Origin: CAZLWA01 sp964563165
GTDB lineage: Bacteria; CLD3; SB21
NCBI GenBank assembly: GCA_964563165.1
Contig: CAZLWA010000021.1
Location: forward strand, 1 to 30,972
Direction: 5' to 3'
Length of the DNA: 30,972 nucleotides
Below, piece by piece: positions 7,452 to 15,351 of this stretch. The notes under the pieces are model-generated. The model was not told the DNA's origin. It made no database searches and saw only the letters and a program-made list of their open reading frames with translations. Both the position numbers and the translations under genes were made by a program. The number at the start of each line of letters is the position of its first letter. The stretch's first letter is position 1.

Positions 7452-8414
7452 ATGAACGCAATATTCAAAAATTGTATTTTGACGGTCGTGCTGGGCGCTC
7501 AAGTAGTATTGGCTCAGCAGAATGAAAAAGACGTGGCGTTTTTTTCAAAAATGAAAGGCACCGTGAAGATCACGGGCGCCGGCGGCAAACAAAAGGAAGC
7601 GGTTAGCGGCGCGAAATTATTCAACGGCGATAAAATCACTACCGGTTCGGACGGCAGCGCGATCATCCTGTATTATACGGGTAAGGAGATCGTACTTGGC
7701 TCGAGTAATTCTCACACCGTGAAATCAAAGCAGGAACAGAGCTCGTTTCTATCGAATTTATATGGAACCCTATCCAGCTTGATTTGGCCAGAAGCTTCCA
7801 ACGCCTCCATGCCGGCAGCGACCCGTGTGCCCGGCGACACGAATCGCATTATCACCGCAACCTATCCGTCCGGGGGGACAAAAATTCTTGAAACCGAACC
7901 CGTCTTCAAATGGTCGGATCATCGGAAACCCGCGGGCAACGATTACATCTTAACGATTACGAGCGAAATTACGGATTTCAAATATGAAATTCATATTGCC
8001 GGTGCCACCGAAGCAGCATATCCCAAAACGGCTCCCAAATTAAAAACCGAGGAAAAATACATGTGGAGAGTGAAAGATCCTGCGAAGAGTACGTATATTT
8101 CTCCCGCCGTGAAATTCTCTTTGATGGATCGCAGTGAAAATGACTCATTGCAGAGCAGCATGAGAGAAATTTTGAAACTGTGTAATGGCGACAATACCAG
8201 TCCGCAATGGTATTTGCTGACCGCAGCATTGTACCGCGACTACAGTCTGATGAAACAAGCGGAAAGTTCTGTTTTCGCTCTGTTGGCTTTGAAACCGGAC
8301 CTGTCGCAGGCACACCTCATGCTAGCCACGCTGTATAAGGAAATGGGAAGGCTTGAAGAAGCGAAAATGGAAGAGGACATGGCGGGCAAATTGGGCGGTA
8401 CCGTAAGTAAGTAG
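7452..8414 (+). CDS. Exported FecR-domain protein with TPR tail, copy 2
   Basis: This is a tandem paralog of the preceding gene, also 320 residues, with the same plan: signal peptide (about 1-22, ending LAQQ), FecR domain (GDKITTGSDGSAIILYYTG), beta-rich middle (FKWSDHR, YMWRVKD) and TPR-like tail. Long blocks are identical, for example DVAFFSKMKGTVKIT and YTGKEIVLG. Differences concentrate in the alanine-rich linker near residues 110-125 and at the C terminus. AGGAG lies six bases before the ATG. It has its own leader and the same downstream terminator as copy 1, so the two copies can be expressed separately. Its function is unknown; it is probably a periplasmic partner of an envelope sensor, by neighbourhood. 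Confidence 0.85.
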   Translation: MNAIFKNCILTVVLGAQVVLAQQNEKDVAFFSKMKGTVKITGAGGKQKEAVSGAKLFNGDKITTGSDGSAIILYYTGKEIVLGSSNSHTVKSKQEQSSFLSNLYGTLSSLIWPEASNASMPAATRVPGDTNRIITATYPSGGTKILETEPVFKWSDHRKPAGNDYILTITSEITDFKYEIHIAGATEAAYPKTAPKLKTEEKYMWRVKDPAKSTYISPAVKFSLMDRSENDSLQSSMREILKLCNGDNTSPQWYLLTAALYRDYSLMKQAESSVFALLALKPDLSQAHLMLATLYKEMGRLEEAKMEEDMAGKLGGTVSK

Positions 8415-8437
8415 ATTTTTACTGTTCTGATTGACGT

Positions 8438-8477
8438 AAGCGATGATTCGGGTAAATGGGTCATCGCTTTTTTATTT
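8438..8477 (+). terminator. Terminator after FecR copy 2, overlapping the lpxB 3' end
   Basis: AAGCGATGA (8438-8446) pairs with TCATCGCTT (8461-8469), followed by TTTTTATTT. The right arm is at the same time the last three codons of lpxB on the minus strand (AAG CGA TGA). On the minus strand no T-run follows the hairpin, so it should terminate mainly plus-strand transcription. Confidence 0.8.
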
Positions 8478-9654
8478 CGTCGTAAATGATCCCGGCTATT
8501 TGCCCGGAGACGGATGGTTGATCGGGTGCGAAAATTTCCCCGGAAAGTTCGGCGAGGGCTGCGGTCATAACATTCCGGTAATCTGCATCGGTCAGTATCT
8601 TCTCCATTTCGCCGGCAATGGCTTTCGGGTCCGCAGCGGCCTGCACGAACTCCTTGACAACTTCTTTCCCGGACAAAATATTGATCAACGAAATATATTT
8701 AATGCGGAGCCATAATTTAGCGATCAGCCAGGTGAGCCAGGAGGTTTTGTAAATGACGACGGCAGGCTTGTTGAAATAAGCCGTTTCTAAATTGACCGTT
8801 CCGGATTTCGATAGGACCAGTTCGCAATTTTTCAGGATCGCATGAATATCGTAGCTCAATTCAACGTTGACGTATGCGCCTAAATCACTGCGCCGAATGA
8901 TCGCCCGATAATCCGTTTCGTTTACGACGTCGCATGCCCCGATAAAGACCAAAACGTCTTTGGCAGAAACTTTTTGGAATTCGACAACGGAGCGCAGCAT
9001 GACCGGCAGGATTTTTCTCACCTCCTGTGTTCGGCTGCCGGGCAGCAGCGCGAGGCGAAGGGCGTGCTCTTGATTTTGAACGGATATTTGCGCATATTGA
9101 TCCGGGCCGATCGCATCCCGGATCGGGTGCCCTGCAAAAAAACTTTTGACGTTGTCCTTTAAATAGAGTTCGTGTTCAAACCGGAAAATAGGAAACACGC
9201 CGTCGCAGAATTGTTTGATTTGACGGATCCTGTTTTTTCGCCAGATCCACACCTGGGGAGGCACGTAATAAAATATTTTCGGCGTACCTGAGGCCGCTGA
9301 TTTCTTCAGGTCGTGAATATTTTTGGCGAGACGTAAATTAAAATCCGGAAAATCAATGAGAATGAGAGCGTCGGGCTTCACCGCTTTAATGTGTTCCGTC
9401 AGCCGCTTTTTCAAGACAATGAATTTGAAAAGATTTATGGCTACTTCGGTGAAACCCATGATTGAGAAGTTCCTGATATGATCGAGAAGCCGGACGCCGG
9501 CGTGCTGCATAAGAGTACCGCCGAGACCGGTGATGACGATGTCCGGATCCAGATTCCGCAAGGCGGCGGTGAGAAGGCTCCCATACCGGTCGCCGGAACC
9601 TTCGCCCGCAACGATCACGACGGAGATTGTTTTTGAGGGTGAAAGGGAATTCAT
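8461..9654 (-). CDS. lpxB: Lipid-A-disaccharide synthase
   Basis: LpxB (GT19 family) joins UDP-2,3-diacylglucosamine and lipid X to form the lipid A disaccharide at the inner face of the inner membrane. The product is about 397 residues. It begins with the characteristic IVAGEGSGDRYGS, then has a DFPDFNLRLA segment, YYVPPQVWIWR (the conserved P-Q-V-W block), LPGSRTQEV and a C-terminal region with SGTVNLETAYFNKP. These support a normal, complete enzyme. The start is ATG at 9654; an in-frame GTG at 9678 would add eight residues with no ribosome-binding site visible for either. It is convergent with the FecR genes, and its stop codon lies inside their terminator stem. It proves a lipid A-bearing outer membrane. 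No other lpx genes adjoin it. Confidence 0.93.
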   Translation of the reverse strand: MNSLSPSKTISVVIVAGEGSGDRYGSLLTAALRNLDPDIVITGLGGTLMQHAGVRLLDHIRNFSIMGFTEVAINLFKFIVLKKRLTEHIKAVKPDALILIDFPDFNLRLAKNIHDLKKSAASGTPKIFYYVPPQVWIWRKNRIRQIKQFCDGVFPIFRFEHELYLKDNVKSFFAGHPIRDAIGPDQYAQISVQNQEHALRLALLPGSRTQEVRKILPVMLRSVVEFQKVSAKDVLVFIGACDVVNETDYRAIIRRSDLGAYVNVELSYDIHAILKNCELVLSKSGTVNLETAYFNKPAVVIYKTSWLTWLIAKLWLRIKYISLINILSGKEVVKEFVQAAADPKAIAGEMEKILTDADYRNVMTAALAELSGEIFAPDQPSVSGQIAGIIYDEIKKR

Positions 9655-9724
9655 AAGGAACTTATTACGATGATGCACGCACGCGCTTAAAGTTAATTCA
9701 GTTTACTTAAAAATCTACTTTAAA

Positions 9725-10963
9725 ATGATCGAACGCGATATTGAAAATATTCTGAAAAATGTCGTGAACGTGGAGTACGTGATCCACGACGCGAATGCCT
9801 ATTTCGTGAAATGCAGCACGCGGCATTTAACGCAGCAGCTGCTGGACGATATTCAGCGGCCGCTTTCAGAGCTGGGTTACCAGTCAGAGATTTCAAGTTT
9901 ATCCACGCAAACCACGAACGACGAATCTTTCGATGTCGTTATCTTGAAGATCTTTTCGCCCGAGAACGGCCGCCATTCAGAACACCGGCCCGACATGATC
10001 GGGGATCAGGCGATCCATCGCGGATACAGCGCTCGCTGGACGTGGCTTTCCCATCCCTCGGTGAATGCGGTTTTATTTGGACTGACGCTGATCGTTGTCT
10101 TCATAACCGGGGCGGCGACAATTTTGAACCGCGCTATCAGCGATGAATGGAGCTGGATCACGGGATTTCAATTTTCTTTTTCGCTGCTGGCTATCCTAAG
10201 TGCCCATGAATTCGGCCATTATTTTGCGGCAAAATATCATAAACTGGACGTCACACTGCCTTATTTTTTACCGGGTATTTTGATCCCGCCTCTCCTCGGG
10301 TTCGGCGGAACGACTTTGATGCCGGGAACGTTTGGCGCGTTCATCAGGATTAAGTCGCCGATTCAAAATAAGAAACAATTGATGGATGTCGGCGCATCGG
10401 GGCCGATCGCCGGATTTGTCATGTGCCTGATGATACTGATTTACGGATTTGTAACCATCCCGGAAAAATCCTATGCGTATCAGTTTTACGACGTGAACAG
10501 TATTTACGACGGGCATCCGGTTTTGAATTTCGGCAGTTCGATATTATTTGCTTTTTTAGGAGAAACGCTGGCCGGCGCGAAAATGCCCGCCATGTACGAC
10601 ATCATTCATTATCCGTTTATTTTTGCGGGATGGTTCGGCCTGCTGGTCACGGCCCTGAATCTCCTGCCGATCGGGCAGCTGGACGGAGGCCATATCACCT
10701 ATTCGTTGCTGGGTCGAAAGCAATCCGTGGTCGCATATATTGCCTTTGGAATTATTTTAGTGATCGGATTTATTTTAGACGTGAAAAGCTGGATCTTCTG
10801 GGCGCTGGTCATTTTGCTGATCATTAAGATCAAACATCCCCCCGTGATGAATGAAAACGAGCCGCTGGATTCCGCCCGAAAGATCGTCGGCATCATTTCA
10901 CTGATCATTTTCATATTATGCTTTATTCCGATGCCGATCTATGAAAAAATTTTAACGAGATGA
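9725..10963 (+). CDS. Site-2 protease family (M50) membrane metalloprotease
   Basis: The 412-residue intramembrane zinc protease has a soluble N-terminal domain (about 1-95) followed by several membrane helices. Catalytic elements are the HEFGH motif (H161, E162, H165) and NLLPIGQLDGGH with D320 as the third zinc ligand. The architecture resembles the EGY-like branch of S2P, which carries an N-terminal soluble domain, and lacks the PDZ domain of RseP. The substrate is unknown. It starts 70 bases from the divergent lpxB start and has no clear Shine-Dalgarno sequence. The next gene, 22 bases downstream, encodes a rhomboid protease, so two unrelated intramembrane proteases are probably co-expressed. 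Confidence 0.9.
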   Translation: MIERDIENILKNVVNVEYVIHDANAYFVKCSTRHLTQQLLDDIQRPLSELGYQSEISSLSTQTTNDESFDVVILKIFSPENGRHSEHRPDMIGDQAIHRGYSARWTWLSHPSVNAVLFGLTLIVVFITGAATILNRAISDEWSWITGFQFSFSLLAILSAHEFGHYFAAKYHKLDVTLPYFLPGILIPPLLGFGGTTLMPGTFGAFIRIKSPIQNKKQLMDVGASGPIAGFVMCLMILIYGFVTIPEKSYAYQFYDVNSIYDGHPVLNFGSSILFAFLGETLAGAKMPAMYDIIHYPFIFAGWFGLLVTALNLLPIGQLDGGHITYSLLGRKQSVVAYIAFGIILVIGFILDVKSWIFWALVILLIIKIKHPPVMNENEPLDSARKIVGIISLIIFILCFIPMPIYEKILTR

Positions 10964-10985
10964 AATTTTACAGAAAGTAACGGCC

Positions 10986-11822
10986 ATGCGTTATTCATCG
11001 CGTTACGAAATGACGCGCAATATTCTGGGCGGCGATTATCCGATGGTCAAATTACTGCTGATCGCCAATTTTTCAATCTTCATCATTCAATGGATCGTAG
11101 CCAATACACTCGGCCGTTCCGTCATACTGGACCACATGGCGCTGTCACCGCGCATTTGGAGCGGCGAAGTTTGGCAGCTGGTCACGTACATGTTCCTCCA
11201 CGGCGACATTTGGCACGTGCTTTTTAATATGTTCGCGCTATGGATGTTCGGCAAGGAACTGGAAATGACCTGGGGATCAGGTTCCTTCCTCAGATATTAT
11301 TTTATTTGCGGCATCGGAGCGGGATTGACGTTCCTGATGTTCTCCAAAGGCGTGGTCATCGGAGCGTCGGGCGCGGTGTTTGGACTTCTTCTGGCGTTCG
11401 GCATGACGTTTCCCAACCAGATCATTCTGATGAGCCTGCTGTTTCCGATCAAGGCAAAATACATGGTGATGATTTACGGAGTGATCACGTTCCTGAATAT
11501 TGCCAAGACGTCGCCGGACGGAATCGCGCATTTTGCCCATTTGGGCGGCATGGTATTTGGATTCTTGTATCTGAAAAAAGATTGGCTTGCGGCTAAAATG
11601 AAGGGCGCTGCGCACCAACCCGTGGAGAAGCCAAAAGAAAAGATGGTCCTGCGATCAAGCCCCGGCGTGGAGCGCCGCGAAGCCTTGCGGGAAAAGGTGG
11701 ACACGATTCTTGATAAGATCAACGAAGTGGGTTATGAACGCCTGACGGACGAGGAAAAGAATATTCTTCTGGAAGCCAGCCAGCATTTGTCGGAAAAAGA
11801 CAAACCGGATTTCAAACACTAA
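10986..11822 (+). CDS. Rhomboid-family intramembrane serine protease
   Basis: The 278-residue protein has six hydrophobic segments in the first 200 residues and a charged cytoplasmic tail. The catalytic Ser is S128 in GASGAVFG and the catalytic His is H185 in AHLGG. The conserved HVLFNMFALWMFG loop element is upstream. The tail (about 200-278) ends in a short helical segment (LREKVDTILDKINEVGYERL) that occurs in many rhomboids of non-proteobacterial Gram-negatives, followed by charged residues. It lies 22 bases after the S2P gene and 5 bases before pyrF. The substrate is unknown. Both catalytic residues are present, so it should be active. Confidence 0.92.
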   Translation: MRYSSRYEMTRNILGGDYPMVKLLLIANFSIFIIQWIVANTLGRSVILDHMALSPRIWSGEVWQLVTYMFLHGDIWHVLFNMFALWMFGKELEMTWGSGSFLRYYFICGIGAGLTFLMFSKGVVIGASGAVFGLLLAFGMTFPNQIILMSLLFPIKAKYMVMIYGVITFLNIAKTSPDGIAHFAHLGGMVFGFLYLKKDWLAAKMKGAAHQPVEKPKEKMVLRSSPGVERREALREKVDTILDKINEVGYERLTDEEKNILLEASQHLSEKDKPDFKH

Positions 11823-11827
11823 AGTTA

Positions 11828-12643
11828 ATGACTTTTCATCAACGTTTGGGACACGCTCTTTCGCACAGTTCGATCTGCGTCGGTTTGGATCCCGATCCCG
11901 ACCAAATGCCCGCCGTTCTAAGATCCGAAAAAAATCCTATCGTGCAATTTAACCGCGCGATCATTGACGCGACGCATGATCTTGTCGGCGCCTACAAGCC
12001 GAACTTTGCTTTTTACGAGGCGCAAGGGCGCGACGGCTGGAGCATGCTTGAAGCCACAGTGGCGCATGTCCGGTCGCGTTCGGCTTCCGCCGTCGTGATC
12101 GCGGACGCGAAACGAGGAGATATGGGTAATACAGCCGGAATGTACGCCCGGGCAGTTTTTCGAAATATGGATTTTGACTGCGTGACGTTGAATCCTTATC
12201 TGGGTTTCGATTCCGTCGAACCGTTTATCCGGGACGAATCCAAAGGGGTTTTCATTTTGTGCCTGACGTCCAATCCGGGATCGAGAGATTTTCAGTATGC
12301 GGGCAGTCCGGGAAAAAAATTGTACGAGCGCGTTGCGGAAAAAGTACTTGAATGGAACGGGCTTGGTAATTGCGGACTCGTGGTCGGCGCGACGCACGCA
12401 GAGGAAATGAAACAGCTGCGCACTCTGGCCGGGAGCCTCCCTTTTCTCATCCCCGGCGTGGGTTCGCAAGGCGGGGATCTGGATGCGGCCGTGAGAATTA
12501 ATTTCGACGGTAAAAGAATAAACGCGTTCATCAATTCCTCGCGCGCGATCCTGTATGCGTCCGGGGAAAAAGACTTTGCCGAGGCCGCACGCAGGGCCGT
12601 TCTTGAAATGAAACAAAAGATCGCGAACGCACTTTCGACTTGA
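11828..12643 (+). CDS. pyrF: Orotidine 5'-phosphate decarboxylase (type 2)
   Basis: PyrF converts OMP to UMP, the last step of de novo pyrimidine synthesis, in the cytoplasm. The 271-residue TIM-barrel protein starts with the substrate Asp segment ICVGLDPDPD. The catalytic Asp-Lys-Asp cluster is in DAKRGDMGNTAGMYA (D93, K95, D98). LTSNPGSRDFQ and PGVGSQGGDL complete the phosphate-binding side. Length and motifs fit the longer type 2 (bacterial PyrF/mycobacterial-like) group rather than the roughly 230-residue type 1. It starts five bases after the rhomboid gene and ends 13 before the PASTA gene. The upstream neighbours have no metabolic link to pyrimidines. Confidence 0.95.
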   Translation: MTFHQRLGHALSHSSICVGLDPDPDQMPAVLRSEKNPIVQFNRAIIDATHDLVGAYKPNFAFYEAQGRDGWSMLEATVAHVRSRSASAVVIADAKRGDMGNTAGMYARAVFRNMDFDCVTLNPYLGFDSVEPFIRDESKGVFILCLTSNPGSRDFQYAGSPGKKLYERVAEKVLEWNGLGNCGLVVGATHAEEMKQLRTLAGSLPFLIPGVGSQGGDLDAAVRINFDGKRINAFINSSRAILYASGEKDFAEAARRAVLEMKQKIANALST

Positions 12644-12656
12644 ACAGGACAGGCTT

Positions 12657-13394
12657 ATGGTATACAGATCGTGGTTCAAAATGGCTCTGGTCTTCGCCCT
12701 CTCGCTTGTAGGCCTAATGATTTTGACCGATAAGCTCGTCATGCCGCTGTACGTGGGGCATAACGACGACATGATCGTGCCGGATGTAGTGCAAAAGACT
12801 TTTGACGAGGCTAAGAAAATTCTCGAAAATCAAAAATTCACGGTTGTTAAGAACATGCGCTATGATAAAAATTCAAAGCCCGGCACCGTAGTCCGGCAGA
12901 GTCCCGAACCGACAACGGTCGTAAAATCGGGGCGGGTCATACACCTCATCGTCGCGGATGATAATAAGACGGTGACCGTACCCTCTTTGAAATTGTCAAC
13001 ACTGCGCGATGCGCAATTCAATCTTCAATCGCTCGGTCTCTACGTCGGAAAGATCGATTCGCAGGCATCCAAAGATTTTCCGGAAGGCATCGTGGTCGAT
13101 CAATCTGTTGCATCCAACAGTAAAGTAAAAACAGGAACTGTCATCGATCTGGTCATGAGCACAGGGAATAATCTCACCGAGGCCAAAGTCCCTCTGCTCG
13201 TCAACAAGAGCCTTACGGACGCGAAAGCGATGATCGTGGAGTCCGGCTTGCGCCTGGGTGCGGTGATAAAGAAATATTCTTCCGAATTGCTTCCGGGTAC
13301 GGTGGTGGGCCAATCGTTGGACACGGTGAAAACCGTCACGCCATTTTCTATTATTGATTTAACGGTGAGTTCAACCGATAAGGATGATCAATAA
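12657..13394 (+). CDS. Membrane-anchored triple PASTA-domain protein
   Basis: The 245-residue product has a short cytoplasmic N terminus, one membrane helix (about 8-30) and three successive PASTA repeats outside (about 38-104, 105-172, 173-242). Each shows the usual core of a valine-proline start, a helix (TFDEAKKILE, TLRDAQFNLQ, SLTDAKAMIV) and a G-T-V-V-x-Q-S strand. PASTA domains bind peptidoglycan fragments or act as spacers in penicillin-binding proteins and Ser/Thr kinases. Here neither a kinase nor a transpeptidase domain is attached, so it is a stand-alone form common in FCB-type genomes. Its stop codon TAA directly abuts the ATG of the following methyltransferase, linking it to the polysaccharide locus transcriptionally. 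A cell-wall-associated role is inferred. Confidence 0.88.
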   Translation: MVYRSWFKMALVFALSLVGLMILTDKLVMPLYVGHNDDMIVPDVVQKTFDEAKKILENQKFTVVKNMRYDKNSKPGTVVRQSPEPTTVVKSGRVIHLIVADDNKTVTVPSLKLSTLRDAQFNLQSLGLYVGKIDSQASKDFPEGIVVDQSVASNSKVKTGTVIDLVMSTGNNLTEAKVPLLVNKSLTDAKAMIVESGLRLGAVIKKYSSELLPGTVVGQSLDTVKTVTPFSIIDLTVSSTDKDDQ

Positions 13395-14057
13395 ATGAGG
13401 GATAATATTCCACGCACTATTCTTGAACGCCATCTTCAGGATGCCAAAATATACATGAAAGGATTTCTGTTGAACGCCGGTTGCGGCGACCGCACGTATG
13501 AGCACATTTACGGCGGCGTGAGTGACCGGCAGATCCGTTTTGATTGGCCTAAAACCGTTCATGACAAAAGGTCGATCGACGTGTTTGGCTCGATCATGGA
13601 GCTCCCTTTTTCAGCCGAAACGTTTGAGGCCATATTGTGTACCGAGGTCTTGGAACATGTACCCGACCCGCAAAAGACGCTGCGTGAATTTTACCGCGTG
13701 ATGAAGCCCGGAGGGCATGCGATCGTTTCGGTTCCGTTGTTATATCAAGTCCATGAGGCACCGTACGATTACTTTCGATATACCTATTACGGCCTGGTTC
13801 ATTTGTTTCATCAGGCCGGCTTTGAAATTATTCGGGCGAAAGCGCGGGGTGACATTATAGCAGTGGTCATTTATTTTGTTCGTAAGCTGTTGTACAGAAT
13901 AAACGCACATCTGTTCGGCAAACGATTGAGTAATGCCATCTCATTGATGTGGATGGACGCGCTCTATCTGAGGTGGATGGGGGAAAAGGCGTTTGACCTG
14001 GATCCGCAAAACCATGCCTACACACTAGGCTATACGGTGGTGGCTAAAAAGAAATGA
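13395..14057 (+). CDS. SAM-dependent class I methyltransferase
   Basis: The 220-residue protein has a Methyltransf_11-like fold. Motif I is degenerate (LLNAGCGDRTYE, about residues 20-30). LCTEVLEHVPDP (about 75-87) and the post-motif MKPGGHAIVSVP (about 100-111) are typical. The C-terminal part is hydrophobic in places (IIAVVIYFVRKLLYR), which may help it sit at the membrane. It starts immediately after the PASTA stop (TAAATG) and overlaps the next glycosyltransferase by four bases. It is therefore the first gene of the polysaccharide run and may methylate a sugar or lipid-linked glycan. The acceptor cannot be read from the sequence. Confidence 0.85.
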   Translation: MRDNIPRTILERHLQDAKIYMKGFLLNAGCGDRTYEHIYGGVSDRQIRFDWPKTVHDKRSIDVFGSIMELPFSAETFEAILCTEVLEHVPDPQKTLREFYRVMKPGGHAIVSVPLLYQVHEAPYDYFRYTYYGLVHLFHQAGFEIIRAKARGDIIAVVIYFVRKLLYRINAHLFGKRLSNAISLMWMDALYLRWMGEKAFDLDPQNHAYTLGYTVVAKKK

Positions 14058-15190
14058 AAAAAACAATTTGTTTTGTTTCCGACTCCTTTATTGCGGATCC
14101 TCAAGCGACCATCACCGGGCCGATGGTGCAGATGTACGTGATCGGCAAACAATTACAGTCGCGCGGATGGGAAGTCCATTACATATCCTACCGCAGCACC
14201 GGCGAAGGCAGTATGATCGAATCGTATGAGGGAGTTACGATTCATTGGGTCAAGCGGATCAAGTTTTTTCAATTTCTGAACTATTTCGGCATACGGCGGG
14301 CGCTCGGAAGCGTCGAGAGCGGTATTTTCTATCAACGAGGAAGGGAAGTGATCACGGGCTTTGTGGCGCGCCATTGCACAACGCACTCAAAAAGATTTGT
14401 ATGGGCGAGTTCGGGAGAAAGCGGTGTTGAACGGGGAAAATACCAGAAGCAATTGAGAAAAAAAAAACGGCCATTTCTCAAGAAAATGGTACTATGGCTT
14501 GAGGCCGTGATCAACGACCGGATATGTGAATACGGAATCGTACACGCCTCAGTCAGAGTCGTTCAAACCGAATCCCAGAAGCAGCTTCTGAAAAAAGAAT
14601 TCGGACACGATTCGATTGTGATCCGGTCCGGTCATGCCGTTCCCGGTAGCATCGTAAGATCCCAGCCTTTTAAAGTACTGTGGATAGGCAGTATCAAGGC
14701 AGTGAAACGCCCGGAACTTTTCATAGAACTTGCAAAAATGTGCTCCGGTTTGAGCTGCGAATTTTTGATGGCGGGGCAAATTGTTGATTTAAAATTGAAC
14801 GAAAGAATTTTAGCTATGGCAAATAGCCTGAAGAATTTTGAATTTATGGGGGCCATTCCGTTCCAGGAAAGCCAAAAGGTCATTTCCGAAGCGCACGCCC
14901 TGGTCAATACAACCGACGAAGGATATGAAGGCCTGCCGAATGCGTTTGTTCAGGCATGGCTTGCCGGAACGGTGACCTTGAGCCTGCACGCGAATCCGGA
15001 TGGAATGATAGAAAAATACGGACTGGGTAAGAAGGTCAATGACCTTGACGAAATGAAAATTCAAATTGCAAAAATGATCGCCGATCCGGAGTATTGGTCA
15101 ACCCTGAGTCAAAACGCCAAGAAATTCAGCATGGAAAAGTTTTCGATAGAAACGATTACCGATCGGTTTGAAAACATTTTAATGGCTTGA
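14054..15190 (+). CDS. GT4-like glycosyltransferase with YQRGR motif, copy A
   Basis: The 378-residue GT-B fold protein has an N-terminal acceptor domain (ICFVSDSF at residues 4-11, GPMVQMYVIGKQLQSRGWEV) and a C-terminal donor domain with KVLWIGSIKAVKRPELF and VNTTDEGYEGLPNAFVQAW. The usual EX7E donor motif reads E292-x7-Q300, so the second Glu is Gln. A central YQRGRE motif is shared with the paralog at 17948. It starts four bases before the end of the methyltransferase. It probably adds a sugar to a lipid-linked glycan in the cytoplasm. Donor and acceptor are unknown. Confidence 0.85.
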   Translation: MKKTICFVSDSFIADPQATITGPMVQMYVIGKQLQSRGWEVHYISYRSTGEGSMIESYEGVTIHWVKRIKFFQFLNYFGIRRALGSVESGIFYQRGREVITGFVARHCTTHSKRFVWASSGESGVERGKYQKQLRKKKRPFLKKMVLWLEAVINDRICEYGIVHASVRVVQTESQKQLLKKEFGHDSIVIRSGHAVPGSIVRSQPFKVLWIGSIKAVKRPELFIELAKMCSGLSCEFLMAGQIVDLKLNERILAMANSLKNFEFMGAIPFQESQKVISEAHALVNTTDEGYEGLPNAFVQAWLAGTVTLSLHANPDGMIEKYGLGKKVNDLDEMKIQIAKMIADPEYWSTLSQNAKKFSMEKFSIETITDRFENILMA

Positions 15191-15351
15191 ATCAGGTTTA
15201 CGGGGGATCCGGCGATGGACAGCGTCTGAACAAGCGTACTCATAAGGGAGAGTGAGTCTTCGTACCAAATGCTCAAAGGCCTTTAGCCGGACTCTACGAT
15301 AAGATCGTTAATCATGGTATCCGCAGAGAATAAATTGAAATTGGAAACGTT
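15191..15351. other. Intergenic gap within the polysaccharide locus
   Basis: This 161-base gap is the longest in the locus. It contains the palindrome AAAGGCCTTT (15275-15284) and several very short open stretches, none recognisable. No terminator with a T-run and no consensus promoter was found. TTGGA lies shortly before the next ATG. It may mark an old rearrangement junction, which is inference only. Confidence 0.3.

Noticed and set aside
8443..8715. 90-residue plus-strand ORF antisense to lpxB
   Set aside because: It starts in the FecR terminator and lies wholly within the lpxB coding region, whose motifs are clear; it is a shadow frame.
11918..12772. 284-residue minus-strand ORF opposite pyrF
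   Set aside because: It is rich in Arg and His with no domain pattern, opposite a complete pyrF with all catalytic residues; it is a shadow frame.
15253..15327. Short open stretches in the gap before the GT-C gene, suggesting a gene remnant
   Set aside because: The longest in-frame segment is about 25 residues, bounded by stops and with no recognisable similarity; codon pattern is not convincing.
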